A program made the translations under genes and the position numbers. Positions 1 through 11,870 of a DNA stretch of 64,000 nt are shown piece after piece. Each line of letters opens with the position of its first letter. Positions within the stretch are counted from its first letter, which is position 1. The notes under the pieces are model-generated. The model was not told the origin of the DNA and ran no database searches. It was given only the letters and a program-made list of their open reading frames with translations. The stretch comes from Heloderma charlesbogerti (Eukaryota; Chordata; Lepidosauria; Squamata; Helodermatidae), in assembly GCA_026122225.1 (NCBI GenBank), contig JANEZZ010002203.1, positions 1-64,000 on the forward strand. The letters run 5' to 3'.

Positions 1-1810
1 CCGATGGCCTACTCAATCTGTTTCACCAAGCTGAGCTTCACAGAGGCCCTGCATCCTGCCTGGGAAGCCTGGTCTCACCAACCCTAACCCTAACTTGAGT
101 CTTGGCCCTAATTTTCTTGTGCAACTAAAACATCCCCCGGTCCAAGCGGTGTACAAAAAGAAAGTAGGCAAGCTATCCCGATGGCCCACTCAGTCTTTTT
201 CACCAAGCTAGGCTGCACCGAAGCCCAGGATCACGCTTGGGATCCGCAGTCTCCCCAACCCTAACCCTAACTTGAGTTTTAACACAAATTTTCTTGTGCA
301 ACTGAAACGATACCCCGTCCTTACAGTGCACAGAAAGCCAGTAGGAAAGCTATCCCGATGGCCCACTCAGTCTGTTTCACCAAGCTAGGCTACACCGAAG
401 CCCAGGATCCCGCCTGGGAAGCCCAGTCTCCCCAACCCTAACCCTAACTTGAGTCTTAACCCTAATTTTCTTGTGCAAGTGAAACATCCCCCCGTCCGTA
501 CGGTTTAGAAAAAGTCAGTAGGCAAGCCATCCCGATTGCCAACTCAATCTGTTCCACCAAGCTAGCCTTCACAGAGGCCCTGGTTCCTGCCTGGGAAGCC
601 CGGTCTCACCAACCCTAACCCTAACTTGAGTCTTCTTAACCCTCATTTTCTTGTGCAACTGAAATGAACCCCTGTCCATAAGGTGCACTAAAACGGAGTT
701 GGGAAGCCATCCGGGGGCCCACTCAGTCTGAATCACCAAGCTGAGCTTCACAGAGGCCCTGCATCCTGCCTGGGAATCCAGGTCTCCCAAACGCTAACCC
801 TAACTTGAGTTATAACCATAATTTTCTGGCACAAAAACAATATTCCCCAATCCACAGAATGTCCTAAAAGACAGTAGGCAAGCCATCCCGATGGCCCACT
901 CAATCTGTTTCACCACGCTGGGTTTCACAGAGGCCCTGATTCCTGCCTGGGAAGCCCAGTCTCCCCAAGACTAACCCTAACTTGTGACTTAACCCTAATT
1001 TTCTTGTGCAACTGAAACATCCCCCCGTCCAAACGGTGTACGAAAAGAAAGTAGGCAAGCTCTCCCGATGGCCCACTCAGTCTGTTTCACCAAGCTAGGC
1101 TACACCGAAGCCCAGCATCCTACCTGGGAAGAAATGTCTCCCGAATCCTAACCCTAACTGTAGTTTCAACCCTAACTTTTTGTGCAACAGAAACATCCCC
1201 CCATGGACATGGTGTACTAAAACGGAGTGGGGAAGCCATCCCGGTGGACCACTCAGTCTGTTTCACCACGCTGGGCTTCAAAGAGACCCTGGTTCCTGCC
1301 TGGGAAGCCCAGTCTCCCCAACCCTAACCCAAAGGTGAGTTTTAACCTTAATTTTCTTGTGCAACTGAAACATCCCCCTGTCCATATGGCGTACACGAAG
1401 ACAGTAGGCAGGCCATCCGGATGTCCCACTCCTTCTGATTCACGAACCTAGCCTTCACAGAGGCCCTGGTTCCTGCCTGGGAAGCACAGTCTCCCTAACC
1501 CAGCCCTAACTTGGGTATTAATCCTAATTTTCTGGTGCAACTGAAACATCCCCTCGCCCATACAGCGTACAAAAAGACAGTAGGCAAGCAATCCTGATGG
1601 CCCACTCAGTCTGTTTCACCAGGCTCGGCTTCATCGAGGCCGTAGTTCCTGCCTGGGAAGCCCAGCCTCCAGAACCCTAACCCTAATTTGGGTCTGAATG
1701 CTAATGTTCTTGTGCAACGGAAACATCCCCCCGTGGACACGGTGTACTAAAACGGAGTAGGGAAGCCATCCTGGTGGCCCACTCAAGTCTGTTCCACCAA
1801 GCTAGGCTTC
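1..1810. repeat. ~177-bp tandem satellite with embedded telomeric motifs
   Basis: A tandem array entered mid-repeat at the left edge. The landmark GGCCCACTCAGTCTG (with variants) recurs near 5, 182, 359, 537, 716, 892, 1070, 1246, 1421, 1598 and 1776, so the period is 175-179 bp and about ten copies are visible. Each monomer carries two to four CCCTAA units, usually as CCCTAACCCTAACTTGAG, followed by TTTTCTTGTGCAACTGAAAC and a C-run. Two monomer variants occur: CTTCACAGAGGCCCTG (for example near 570 and 750) and CTACACCGAAGCCCAG (near 390 and 1100). The array stops abruptly at about 1810, after a truncated last monomer. The C-rich telomeric strand is on plus. Whether this is subtelomeric, pericentromeric or interstitial cannot be told from the window. 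Short reading frames inside it are not genes. Confidence 0.93.
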
Positions 1811-4800
1811 TAGTGAGGAGGGAAAGAGGCTGGAAGAGGCTCAGTCTAACCCATATCCTCCCCTCCCCAGTCTCCTCCCCTCCCCATCCACTGGTTCCCT
1901 TTTCTGACCTTGGAGAGGCAGCAGGCGCAGTTCTCTGCATCAGCTGCGAGAGGGAAGGGGAGGGTGTCAGTTCTCCAACTCCCCTTTCTGAGGTCAGAGA
2001 GGAAGGATTTTATGAGCAATCCTATGGGCCCTGGGATGCTCTCTCAGGGACCATAGGACTGCTCTCTTAAAGACTAGGGATATATGAGCTTCCTATGACT
2101 TGCCCAAATAACCAGTCTAGCATTTTGAGGGTTTTAGGTGAACTTTTGGAGGTTCGTTTTTGTTTTTTGGGGGAATAAACTTTCTAATGGAGCAAGCATA
2201 CCAGGATCTGCAAACAAGCCTTACAAAGATCCAAAATGTATATAACACTAAGATGATGCCTTGCACTCATGGCCAGGAGCTGTCTTTACCCAGTAGATGG
2301 TAGAGCAGTGGAAATGCCTCATCACTGTCACTCGTGAAAAACTGCAACCCGCCCTCCCCCCAGTGTCATTTTCCTACAGCTGAAAAGGAGGCCCTTGCCA
2401 TAAAGCCAGCCATCATCACTTTCCACTATTGCTGGTATCTAGCTTTGCAGTCACATGTCTTTGCCACTGAACCAGTATGGTCTACCAAAATCCAACAAAA
2501 TGCCAATGCATTCTCTAGAATGTGTAAGTCAACCCTTGATTCCAGTGCTAAGGGGAGGGAATGTAGCATCTTAGTGCTGAACTGTCCTCCTTAGCTACTG
2601 ATCCTGCCCCCATCAACCCTTTTGTGTGGGGCCCAGAGTGGAAGCATCCCCTTTCCACTGGTTGGATGAGCTGAGATATCCTGTATGGTTGATTTTATGT
2701 TTTGGGAACTCAGGGGTGGAATTGGCCATGGTGACCAGAAGTGCTACAGAGGAAGGAAAGCAAGGAGTGGGGCTGCTGCCTGCCCTTAACCTCTCAATCC
2801 TTTCCTTCCAGGGGAAGATGAGAAAGGGAGTGCAGCTAGCAGCAGAAAGGAGAAGACAGCTGAGAAGACTGAGTGAGAGCTGCTATGGAGTAAATAGTGC
2901 ATCCCGCTGGAACCAAATGAAGAGCCTTATCCCAACCACATCCAACCAGCCTGATAGGAACAGCCATGTAGTACTGCCAGGCCCAAGCCCAAAATAAAGG
3001 GCTAAGGAGGAGCTCCCTCAGGGAGTACACAAAGAAACTCCTTGATGGAAGTGTTCCTTTTCTCCTTTTATTCCTCCCCTATCTCTTTCTTTAGACTATT
3101 AGGGTCTCCCTACATAAATCACTCTGCCTCAGGAAACCATCACCTATCTGGCAGAGCGCTTAAGTGCTTTTGCCCACACACAGGCTCCAGGGAAATCCCT
3201 TTTGCACCATCCCACCCTGTGAATCAAGCCAGTGAATTAACAACCACTGAAGAGAGCACTGGTTCTACTCTGAGGGAAATGATCCCTCCCTCCCGCTACT
3301 GTGTGCTGGTCCACAGAGAAATCCTCTCCCCTCCCATTCACAAATAGCTGCATTCATGGGAAGACTGTACATATTCAGGAGAGACTGGTTCAGGCCCATA
3401 GTCACTATTGTTATAAGCTATTATATGATCTTATTTAAACAGAGCTAACCATGTCAAAAGCATACCCCACTCCCCCGCTGGACTTTTTTTAAGGTGACTA
3501 TTGGATATCACATACATATTATGAATGCTCTTGCTCTTTAACAATTTAATCTTCAATACCTTTTAATGTGGTTCTTTCACAGTAATTAGGCATCTTATTG
3601 AAATCACTTCCCTCATTACAAATTCTGAAATGGCACTCCTGCCTGAAATTTGATCAAGGAGGAAAACCAAGGAATGGTAAGGTAGATTTAAGAATGCTCA
3701 GAGTGATTCAGCTTAGAGGGAAATGGTATTTGTTGCATAACGTAGGGGACATGCCTGGGGATCATCGCTGCTGAAATTTATATATTACTTTTTCTTTTCT
3801 TCTATTCATTTGAATAAATTTTGTCTTACTTAGCCTTCTGACAAAAGCATTCACAAAATGCCTTGGCTACAGATTTCTCTCCCCACTGACTAGCCATATT
3901 ATTCACAGAACTACCTAACTGATACCCCGATCCAGAGAAGGAGATCAGCACAAGAAGGTATCTTTTTGCACTTGCAGTCACTTGTTTGATCAGGAACTCA
4001 GCGCGTTCAAATGTATTTCTGAATGCAGGTCTGATCTATCTGCACTGCATCACTTTCAAATGGAAACACACCTGAATGGCCATCATCAACTGTGTGTAGA
4101 AGAAGCATCACTACATGTAACTTGAGTGAAAGGTGATGACTTCTTCTAAGCCCTTTTACTGCTGAAATATCCCGCCATATCTGGATGTTCATTAAAATTT
4201 GCTTCAGATGTGGATATGTCAGTTGGCCACCACTGAGACGGATCGGGGAGGGGAAAATTCATTGCATGATGGCGCCAATTCACAGGTTGAGTTCTGCTCC
4301 ATGATACAACTGGTGAACTGGGAGATGGGAAACTCATCACAGGAAGATCAAAACCTGTGACAAAAGTGATGTCTAGGCTGTCTCTTTAGAACTCGCCTAG
4401 GACTTCTAGGGGCCCAACCCTAGCTAGATATGGATTAAAGGTAATGACTGTTTTAGCCCTAGCTTGCCTTCCTTGAAGGCAAGACAGAAGATCCTGTTCT
4501 CTTGCCAGTGCAACTGCTCATTCACATGGAATGAAAGCCTATGTATAATATTCTGAATGGAAGGAAAGCAAACACTTTGTTAAATCCCTTACGATAAAAT
4601 ATAAGAGCTGGTTTTTAAAAAGAGACAATAAGATAAATAGCTACGCCGTCCTCGGCCTGCACTGTAGGCAAAATTTCAAATGACATTCATCCAACCAGTT
4701 ATCAGACAACAAAACCTCACTGATTTGCTATTACCTCCATTTTGTGTAGATGCACTGAAATGTTAAATTGAGGCTCAACAACTCTTTTAAGTGGAGAAAA

Positions 4801-5560
4801 TGAGAGAAAATGGTACAAACTGAGTGTAGGCATCTGAAATATTCTCGTCCTAAGATGTAGAGATAAATCAGTTTGCATTAGAACTAAGCTGTAGTGGCAC
4901 TTTCACAAGACATGACCCAACTCCTGTTAGGAATTGTAAATTGGAAGTAAGTCTGAAAATCAGACAAAACTCTTCAGCGGTTAGAATGTAGTAATGGCAG
5001 CTAATTCTGAACTATACATAATAACTCAATCATTTTAGATGCAAATAGCATGCTTAGATACTACAGACATGATCCAGTCCATGCCTGATATATGGGAGGG
5101 AAGCTGTTGGGGAAGGAGGCCCAGTGGGAGGGAGCAGCACATAGGAGGCAGAGAACGAGTGAGAGCACACATATTGAATTGTGCCTTTAATATTTTGGAT
5201 ATAAAGGCACACATTTAAATGAGGGCTTTTCCAGATGAGGATTTACTGAGGAATTATGATGGCACATTCATGCACATTTCATAGGTGATCCACATCACTG
5301 TCCTTTTGTAATCTGCCCGTGTTTTCCCAGCAGTTCTGCCGACTTTTTGCCTAATGCAGCAAATCTGTTAAGGAGGGAAAGAGCACATTTTGTTTGATGG
5401 TGTGGACAGGACAATGTGGAACGGAAGCAGGGTGGGAGGGGAAGGTGTGTGAGGTCGTACAGGTGCCCCTCCTTTCCTGGTTGCCTGCTGTCTATTTCCT
5501 GTCCTAGAGTCATGTCCTGCAGCGCCTTTGAGCTCTTCAAAAGAGCACTAGCAGCCACTT
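1811..5560. other. Unannotated unique sequence
   Basis: No gene or well-preserved mobile element recognised. The first 100 bases are pyrimidine-rich (CTCCCCTCCCC runs near 1860). Reading frames here are short, lack family motifs and lack splice-flanked structure. A minus-strand stretch at about 4007-4340 is open in two overlapping frames; I do not recognise either translation. Confidence 0.5.
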
Positions 5561-5780
5561 AGGGCGCCATTCTATGAAGATAGTTGCCAGCCTCCAAACT
5601 TGGAGGGACTACCCCTTTTTTGCCCTCTCCATGCTCCATTTGCAAGCATGGAGAAGCAGTCAGTGCAGTGAGAACCGCGTTGACTACGAGGGGGCGAGGA
5701 GCTTGATTTCTGGGAACCAACGGCTCCCAGGAACTGAGAAACCCTATGGCCCTCTAGACACTGTCTAGTGGCCGCAGGAT
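5561..5780. repeat. Terminal part of a GGGCGCNATTCTATG-ended interspersed element
   Basis: Begins TAGGGCGCCATTCTATG and continues with GCCAGCCTCCAAACTTGGAGG. The inverted counterpart is seen at about 41317-41446, which ends in CCATAGGATTGCGCCCTTA, and a similar left end starts near 37665. This looks like one end of a non-autonomous DNA element. The L2-like LINE end at 5826 follows it. Boundaries are approximate. Confidence 0.45.
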
Positions 5781-5825
5781 TGCTTTCCCCATTAATTGTG
5801 TCTTTTGCGGCTGTACTCCCAGAAT

Positions 5826-6820
5826 TCATTTCATTTCATTTATTATATTTCTATACTGCCCCATAGCCAAAGTTCTCTGGGCAGTTCACAAAAATTGAAA
5901 ACCATTGAAATACATTATATAAAATATAAAAACCATTCACATAATGACATAAAACAAATAACACACACAACAACAACGTATTTCTAAAATAGTTTAAAAC
6001 AATCAGCCAGAGACAATCAAGAGACTCATTATACGCTGCCAAATGCCTGAGAGAAGAGGGCAGTTTTAACCTGGTGCCAAAAAGATGACAATGTTGGAGC
6101 CAGGCAGGCCTCGTCAGGGAGATTATTCCATAAATGGGAAGCCACCACCAAAAAGGCCCTCTCCCTTGTTGCCACCCTCCAAGCCTCCTTCAGAGGAGGC
6201 TCCCGGAGGAGGGCCTTAGATGCAGAGTGTAGTGTACGAGTCAGTTCATGCCAGGAGAGGCATTCTGTTAGGTACTGTGGTTCTGAGGCATGTAGAGCTT
6301 TATAGGTCAAAACCAGACTTTGAATTGGGTTCGGAAGTATATAGGCAGCCAGTGCAGGCAGGCCAGAATTGCTCTTATATGTTCAGACCTTCTGGTCCTC
6401 GATATCAGTCTGGCTGCCACATTTTGCACAAGCTGCAGCATCCGAACCATCTTCAACAGCAGCCCCACATGCAGCACATTGCAGTAATCTAACTTGGAGG
6501 TTACCACAGCACAGACAACGGAAGCCAGGTTACTCCTGTCCAGATAGAGGCGTAGATGGGCCACCAACCAAAGCTGGTAGAAGGCACTCTGTGCCTCTGA
6601 GGCTACTTGAGCCTCAACTGACAAAGATGGGGCCCAGGACGACCCGCAAGCTATGAAACAGCTCCTTCGGGGGAGTGCAACCCCATCCAGAACAGGTTGA
6701 GTACCCTCCATCTGGTCAGCAGAACCACCCACAAACAGCATCTCAGTATAATGTCTGGATTAAGTTTCAGTTTATTAGCCCTCATCCAGAATGCAATGTG
6801 TTTAGCAACAGTCTGAAATC
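5826..6820 (-). mobile_element. L2-like LINE 3' fragment (minus strand)
   Basis: A 5'-truncated non-LTR retrotransposon in reverse orientation. On plus it starts with TCATTTATTATATTTCTATA and CTCTGGGCAGTTCACAAA, the reverse complement of the L2-type 3' end seen intact at 41200-41313. Upstream on the minus strand come the reverse-transcriptase C-terminal motifs described for the remnant at 6029-6741. It ends about where TTTATTAGCCCTCATCCAG gives way to a CA/TG microsatellite region. Confidence 0.85.
6029..6741 (-). pseudogene. L2-like reverse transcriptase C-terminal remnant
   Basis: Two minus-strand frames (6741-6307 and 6310-6029) together give the C-terminal part of an L2-type RT protein. 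The first contains SKLDYCNVLHVGLLLK and RMLQLVQNVAARLI followed by LHWLPI; the second ends RERAFLVVASHLWNNLP and ALFSQAFG. The same series of motifs appears in the better copy at 40354-41175. The frame changes near 6308 and the N-terminal catalytic domain is absent, so the copy is dead. In life this protein performs target-primed reverse transcription of its own RNA in the nucleus. Confidence 0.85.
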
Positions 6821-6851
6821 ACTTGCTGAACGTTATAGTTTGCTTTGGTGC

Positions 6852-6872
6852 TGTGTGTGTGTGTGTGTGTGT
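6852..6872. repeat. (TG)n microsatellite
   Basis: A run of about ten TG dinucleotides directly upstream of a degenerate direct repeat. Confidence 0.9.
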
Positions 6873-7370
6873 ATTAGTGGTATTCCAGAAGAACAGGCTT
6901 GTGCAAGGACTATAGACAATTTTTTTTTTAAATTAAATTGTATGAGACAGTTTTGTGATGGTGTTGGGGGGGGGACCATTTATTTATTTTTTTACATAGC
7001 AGCTATGTGTGCTGCTGAGGAAAAGGCGGATCCGCTCAGGGCTTTAAAAAGGAAACTGGTACGATATCCTCTGAGTTCTTATGGAATTAGCAGCCACTTA
7101 ATTCTTTGTTTCCTTTGCTGCTGTACTCCTGGAACACAGTACTGAAATTGCCTACTCAACTTTGTCATTGTTATTTGAAAAAAATATAAATGTATGTAAG
7201 TGGCATTCCAGAAGAACAGACTTGCACAAGGAATAATAACAATAACAGTAAGAATAGTAATAGAGTGAGTCAGCTTTGTGATGGTAGGAGCGGGGTGCTG
7301 AGGCTTTTTTTTTTTTACAAAGCAGAGAGAGGGGGATCTGCTCAGTCTGTTCTCAGCTGCCCACCGGTAG
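6873..7370. repeat. Degenerate direct repeat pair, ~325 bp apart
   Basis: The segment from 6873 (GTGGTATTCCAGAAGAACAG) to about 7050 is repeated from 7198 (GTGGCATTCCAGAAGAACAG) to about 7360. Shared landmarks in the same order are CTTGTGCAAGGA / CTTGCACAAGGA, TTTTGTGATGGT / CTTTGTGATGGT, a T-run, and GCGGATCCGCTCAG / GGGGATCTGCTCAG. Divergence is high, so the duplication is old. I do not recognise the source. Confidence 0.65.
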
Positions 7371-7449
7371 GCTCCTTTTCTGGCAGCCATGTTTGTTGGG
7401 AAACTGAGCAGGAAGTTAGGAGATCTAGGAAAGCTGTGCACTCCATATT

Positions 7450-8120
7450 TCGAAATTAAGGAATTCCAAAATGCAGCACTTGTGGGGAAATTTTTTTAGA
7501 GAAGCAGCATGTGCAGTACGTGTGTTTAGGAATATAAACTGCCTGGTAAGTTCACATTAAAAATAACATTTAAAAGATTTTGAGTATATTATCAGGTAAC
7601 TTTAAAAAATAACATGCTTTTTGAGGCATTCTCTGAACTCTTCTGAAACTGTGTAAGGTACCTTAAACATCAAGCTGCAGCAAGCTGTTAATTAATGATT
7701 TCAGCTCTGTGGAAAAGGGCCCTTCAGGAAAAGTCTTCTGAATTGTTAAAACAAAAAATGAAATTGGCTTTTTTTCAATCTGAAAATCAGCCTTTTAAAT
7801 CTGGAAATAAAATCTGCTGGAGCACTTTCTCTTTTTGTGAATTCCACAGCAATATAATCCATTTCATTTACATTTACATTTGGGAGGGAGGATTTCTATA
7901 CTCATTTAAGCTCTCTAAGCTTTCAAAGCTTTACAAAATATTTCAGATTCCTTCATTTTGATTGAGCTGCATGTTCACATTTTACAGCGTACTGAAAAAT
8001 GTAGAGAATGGACACAAGGAAAGCTAAACATTCCTGATTAAAAGAGCTATAAGTATGATGTCATAGTGTAATCTCCAAAATAACAGAATTCTTTAAATAA
8101 TAATTGTAAAACAAATTAGG
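7450..8120. other. Unique AT-rich sequence; possible decayed L2 3' end at 7858-7945
   Basis: No gene recognised. The stretch from about 7858, CATTTCATTTACATTTACA followed by TTTCTATACTCATTTAAG and CTTTACAAAATATTTCAG, resembles a strongly decayed L2-type 3' end in minus orientation, but the match is weak. Confidence 0.35.
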
Positions 8121-8918
8121 CGGGCCCCATCTACATGAGCATTTTACTCCGGGACATCTGAGATTACGCAGTTGCCACTTTGCAGACATCCATGGTTTTC
8201 TCCTGGAAACTGCAGATTTCCAAGGTGGCATTTTGCTGCGATTTTGGGGGGTTGCTGCGGGTTTCCCCGCGGCTGTCTGTCCCTTCCCTAAACGGACTTC
8301 GCATTTGCAGTGGGTGTGTTGTAGGTTTGCGTAGTGTTTGTGTCGCTCCGTGACGCCCCTTTACTCCCCCCTCGTCCCTTTGCAGCTGCACAGTTACAGA
8401 GGCACAGAGAGGTGTTTTCAGTTATTTAATCACACCTTTGCACATTTTTGCAGCTTCATAGCTTCGCAATGGTTGCTTTCGGACTCAGTGCTCAAGGCCT
8501 GGGGAGGGGGGTGTCTTGGGGGAGGATCATCTTCACTCCGGCCACCATTTCAGAGTGACGGGTGGGCACGTACCGCTCATGCTTGTGAGTGCGAACCATC
8601 ATGAGAGTCTCGGGCTGGAAAACTGACAAACAGATGGTATGGAAATGAAGGAGCACAAAACAACCAATTTTTAACTAATGGGGGAGGGAAAGACACAACA
8701 GAACCCCTAAATTACAAAACAACTAATGAAGTGTTGCACCCCCATGCTCACGGGACTGCACAGCTGCATGTTTAAGTATAATGGCAAAAAAAGAGGTCTG
8801 TTAGGGAAGTGCGCAGTAAATCATGAGTGTATTGTGGGGGATGCTAGTTCGAAGCCGCATTGCTGAGTAGTTGTGATGGGGTGGGGGGTGAAAGCGGTGC
8901 CATGTAGATGGGGCCCTG
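8121..8918. mobile_element. Non-autonomous DNA element with GGGCCCCATCTACATG ends
   Basis: The left end reads CGGGCCCCATCTACATGAG and the right end CCATGTAGATGGGGCCCTG, an inverted pair about 800 bp apart. The interior is GC-rich and has no transposase-like reading frame. The 8 bases either side (CAAATTAG on the left after the GC, GTAACTTT on the right) do not match, so no target duplication can be claimed. Superfamily is undetermined; a hAT-like origin is possible from the general look of the tips. Confidence 0.65.
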
Positions 8919-9640
8919 GTAACTTTTTATTTTTTCCTCACAAAGGGGGTTGGTGCCTCAGAACAGCAGATAGCAACAAGATCCAAAGTTGCACAAGGTT
9001 GCACAAAGTGTAGTAATAATCATATAATCACCACCAGCATGACTATGGAAATGTAGCAACACAACCATCTTTCTATTTTTTTGCCTGCTACTGGAGTTGT
9101 ATCTGAATCTCAGGATGTCTGAACACTCCAGCCCCAGTGTTGCTAGCTTACTGAAACTCATTTGGCTTCTCCTGAAATTTCTCACATTTCGCCTGAACAG
9201 GAATCTTCAAATACATTTCTGATGCACAGAACCCCCATGAGAAGTTTTGCTAGTCTTATTAACAAATTCCACATGGACAGCATGATATTCTGTTGCAGCA
9301 AAACCAAGAACAGTGTTCTGTGGCACCTTAAAGACAGGCAGAGTTAAGCTCCTGAGGACTAGGATCCACTTGGATCTATGAAGTGTTTTTTTGAAAATGG
9401 AAATTGATAAGAAGCTAGATCACCCTTCCCTGAAATGTGAAAGTGGCATTCACCTCACTCATTCCCTCTCTTTCAGGACCTTTTTGACATTTTGAAAATT
9501 TGGCCCAGCCTTAGAAAGAGGTTTTTGTTGTCTGGCTAGGAAAGGATGGTTGGAAGAATTAATGCTCCTGAGAAGTGAGAGCAAGAAGAGAGCAAGGTCA
9601 GTAAGAGGAGAAAGTGGGAAGAGCATGGAAAGCCAAAAGA
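8919..9640. other. Unique sequence with a short reptile-type interspersed repeat tail
   Basis: About 9308-9390 (TCTGTGGCACCTTAAAGACA, then ACTAGGATCCACTTGGATC and ATGAAGTG) resembles a widespread sauropsid interspersed repeat that I cannot name with certainty. The rest shows no gene or repeat that I recognise. Confidence 0.4.
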
Positions 9641-9644
9641 AGTA

Positions 9645-9770
9645 TTTATTTTATTTACTATATTTGAATAGGCCACCTAATAATATACCCCATCTGGGCA
9701 GCTCTCAGAAATAAAAAGAACAAAATACAACATTAAAATACAGTATTATAAAAATAGATCACAGCATTTT
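9645..9770 (-). mobile_element. L2-like LINE 3' end (minus strand)
   Basis: Plus-strand TATTTATTTTATTTACTATA, then GGCCACCTAATAATATACCC and CATCTGGGCAGCTCTCAGAA, is the reversed 3' end of an L2-type LINE. Only about 125 bp remain. Confidence 0.6.
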
Positions 9771-10695
9771 TTTTAACCAGTGGAGGAAAATATAAAGTCA
9801 GGTTAGCAGCACAAAAAATATCAGAGTGAGAGGAAGAAGCAGTCAGGCATCTGAGCTACTAACTGCCACCACTGAGGCTACAAGAAGAAGAAGACTTTCC
9901 ATTATGCCCAGCCAGATCTAGCTTCATGATTTGCTGAACTTTGTAAGAATCTAGAGCCTGAGTTTCCTTCCTTCCTCCTCCCTCCCAAAAGTTTTCCTTT
10001 GTGCCATGCCTTTCAGAGTGCAAACTGATCTTTGTAAGCTGTCCTGGGAGCCTTTGGGGGCTGAAGAGCAGGCTAAAAAGGTTTAAAATAAATAATAAAA
10101 AATAACTCATGTACAAGAAAACAGATCAGTAATTGAAAACCCAGATTTTTAGTTCATCCATTATTTAAAAGGCTCAGATAAGTAACATGGGCTGGATCGA
10201 CACTACTGCTTTTTATCGGTATTGAAGTGCAGTGATAACTGTTGGGGCACATTACGTATTCTGTATACCGCTTTTCTAGTATTATTTTCTGCTTTTTATT
10301 CTGTATTATCCAAAATACTGTAACAGATGTGTGCGCTACAAGGTATAAATGTGCAAGAGGGATATAGTGTCACTGTGATGGGTTTGTAGTGATATGACAT
10401 GAGGTGTAGACCTGGCCCTGGTCTTCACCTGGCACGGAAAAATCCATAAAGAAGGTGCCAGACAAACCTCTCTGCAAAGGCTGTTTCACAGTTGGGGTGT
10501 CACTGAGAAAACCCTTTCCCTAGTAGCCACTCACCTTGCTTCACTTGGAGAGTGTTGTCGGAGAAGGGCCTCTGTAAAGAATAGTAAGATTCAGGTAAGT
10601 AAACATGGCCTGATGCTGCACAAGTAACTAAATTCACACATTTATCTCAAATAACTAGCCAGATCTTCAACGACAGACATATAATTGGATCAATA
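9771..10695. other. Unannotated unique sequence
   Basis: No gene or repeat recognised with confidence. Confidence 0.45.
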
Positions 10696-10699
10696 GTCA

Positions 10700-11150
10700 A
10701 ATTCATTCATTTATTACATTTCTATACCACCCAATAGCTGAAGTTCTCTGGGCGGTTTACAAAGATTAAAAACCATTAAAAATACATTATACAAAGTGTA
10801 AAAACCATTTACATACTAACGTATGGACAGGCAGCACAGACACACATATATCCTTTTTTTTTTTTTTAACAAACAATAAGAAAAGTCCAGGATCTGATTA
10901 AATCTAATCGTATGCTGCTAAATGTCTGAGACAAGGGTCTTAACCTGGCAGTGAAAACATAACAATGTTGGCACCAGGCGGACCTCATCGGGGCAATCAT
11001 TCCAAAATTAGGGAGCCACCACCAAGAAGGCCTTCTCCCTTGTTGCCATCTTCCAAGCCTCCCTTGGAGGAGGAACCTGAAGGAGGGCCTTAGATGCTGA
11101 GCGTAGTAAATAGGTAGGTTCATGCCAAGAGAGGCACTGTGTCAGGTATG
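10700..11150 (-). mobile_element. L2-like LINE 3' fragment (minus strand)
   Basis: Starts with TCATTCATTTATTACATTTC and CTCTGGGCGGTTTACAAAG, the reversed 3' end shared with the 5826 copy; later stretches also match that copy, for example CACCACCAAGAAGGCCTTCT against CACCACCAAAAAGGCCCTCT. It is the same subfamily, truncated earlier. A T-run at 10855-10867 interrupts the untranslated part. Only the extreme C-terminus of the RT frame is left. Confidence 0.8.
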
Positions 11151-11870
11151 ACTTTTGCTATGGCAATTCTGCAAGAGATATCCAGTAAAACAAACTTGAT
11201 TTTAGTTAATAGTAAATTTTACATCTCACTTCCCTTCTTTAAATAACCAAAGCAGTTTACCAGATAGGTCCACCAAACAGCTGAACATGAGCACATCTGA
11301 GGTCAGAATCTCTTTATTCATGACCCTGCCTAAGGTCAGTGAGATGGTTTGTGTAGGGCTGGTTGTCTGCCTTTGTCTTCCTTCCAATATGGAATACAGA
11401 ACATGATTATGTTCCATTTGCCACACTGGATTATTAGTGTTTCTTTTACCTCATGGATTGTCAGACAAAATAAATGTTGGATCACTAACAACTCAAAGGT
11501 TGATGGCTTTTGTTTTGCTTTTGCTTCTCTGGAATTAAACTATGTTGAGCAATGACTATGGCTGGATAAATCAGATTTAAAGTATTTAAAGTCGATGGTT
11601 TCAAAGGTACATTTGGGATCTTAATACTGATTTTACATGTTCAGGAAAGAAATATTGTGAAGAAATTATTCCAGTGTTATTTTGCCTTTAAGTTGACTGA
11701 ACACTGGTTCACACGCAACACTGGAATGCCGGCTCTACGTAGAGTGGGCGAAGGAACATGCCCCCAGCCCCAAACATACTTTGAATGTTTGTATGAACCA
11801 AGGCTTCCAAACAAAGTAAATATTGAGACTACTCAGGATGTGTGCGCAGAACCTCCTTCTGCACTCTAGG
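11151..11870. other. Unannotated sequence; weak L2-like trace near 11200-11260
   Basis: ACATCTCACTTCCCTTCTTT followed by CAAAGCAGTTTACC resembles a decayed LINE 3' end. Otherwise nothing recognised. Confidence 0.35.

Noticed and set aside
1701..2070. Overlapping frames on both strands at the satellite border
   Set aside because: They read partly through satellite sequence and a CTCCCC tract, so they are compositional.
2334..3347. Run of plus-strand frames (86, 123 and 101 residues) after the satellite
   Set aside because: Different phases, no shared domain, no convincing splice sites joining them; treated as chance frames.
4007..4340. Possible exon or processed pseudogene on minus
   Set aside because: Two overlapping phases are open but neither translation resembles a family I know, and no clear splice signals or poly-A tail are seen.
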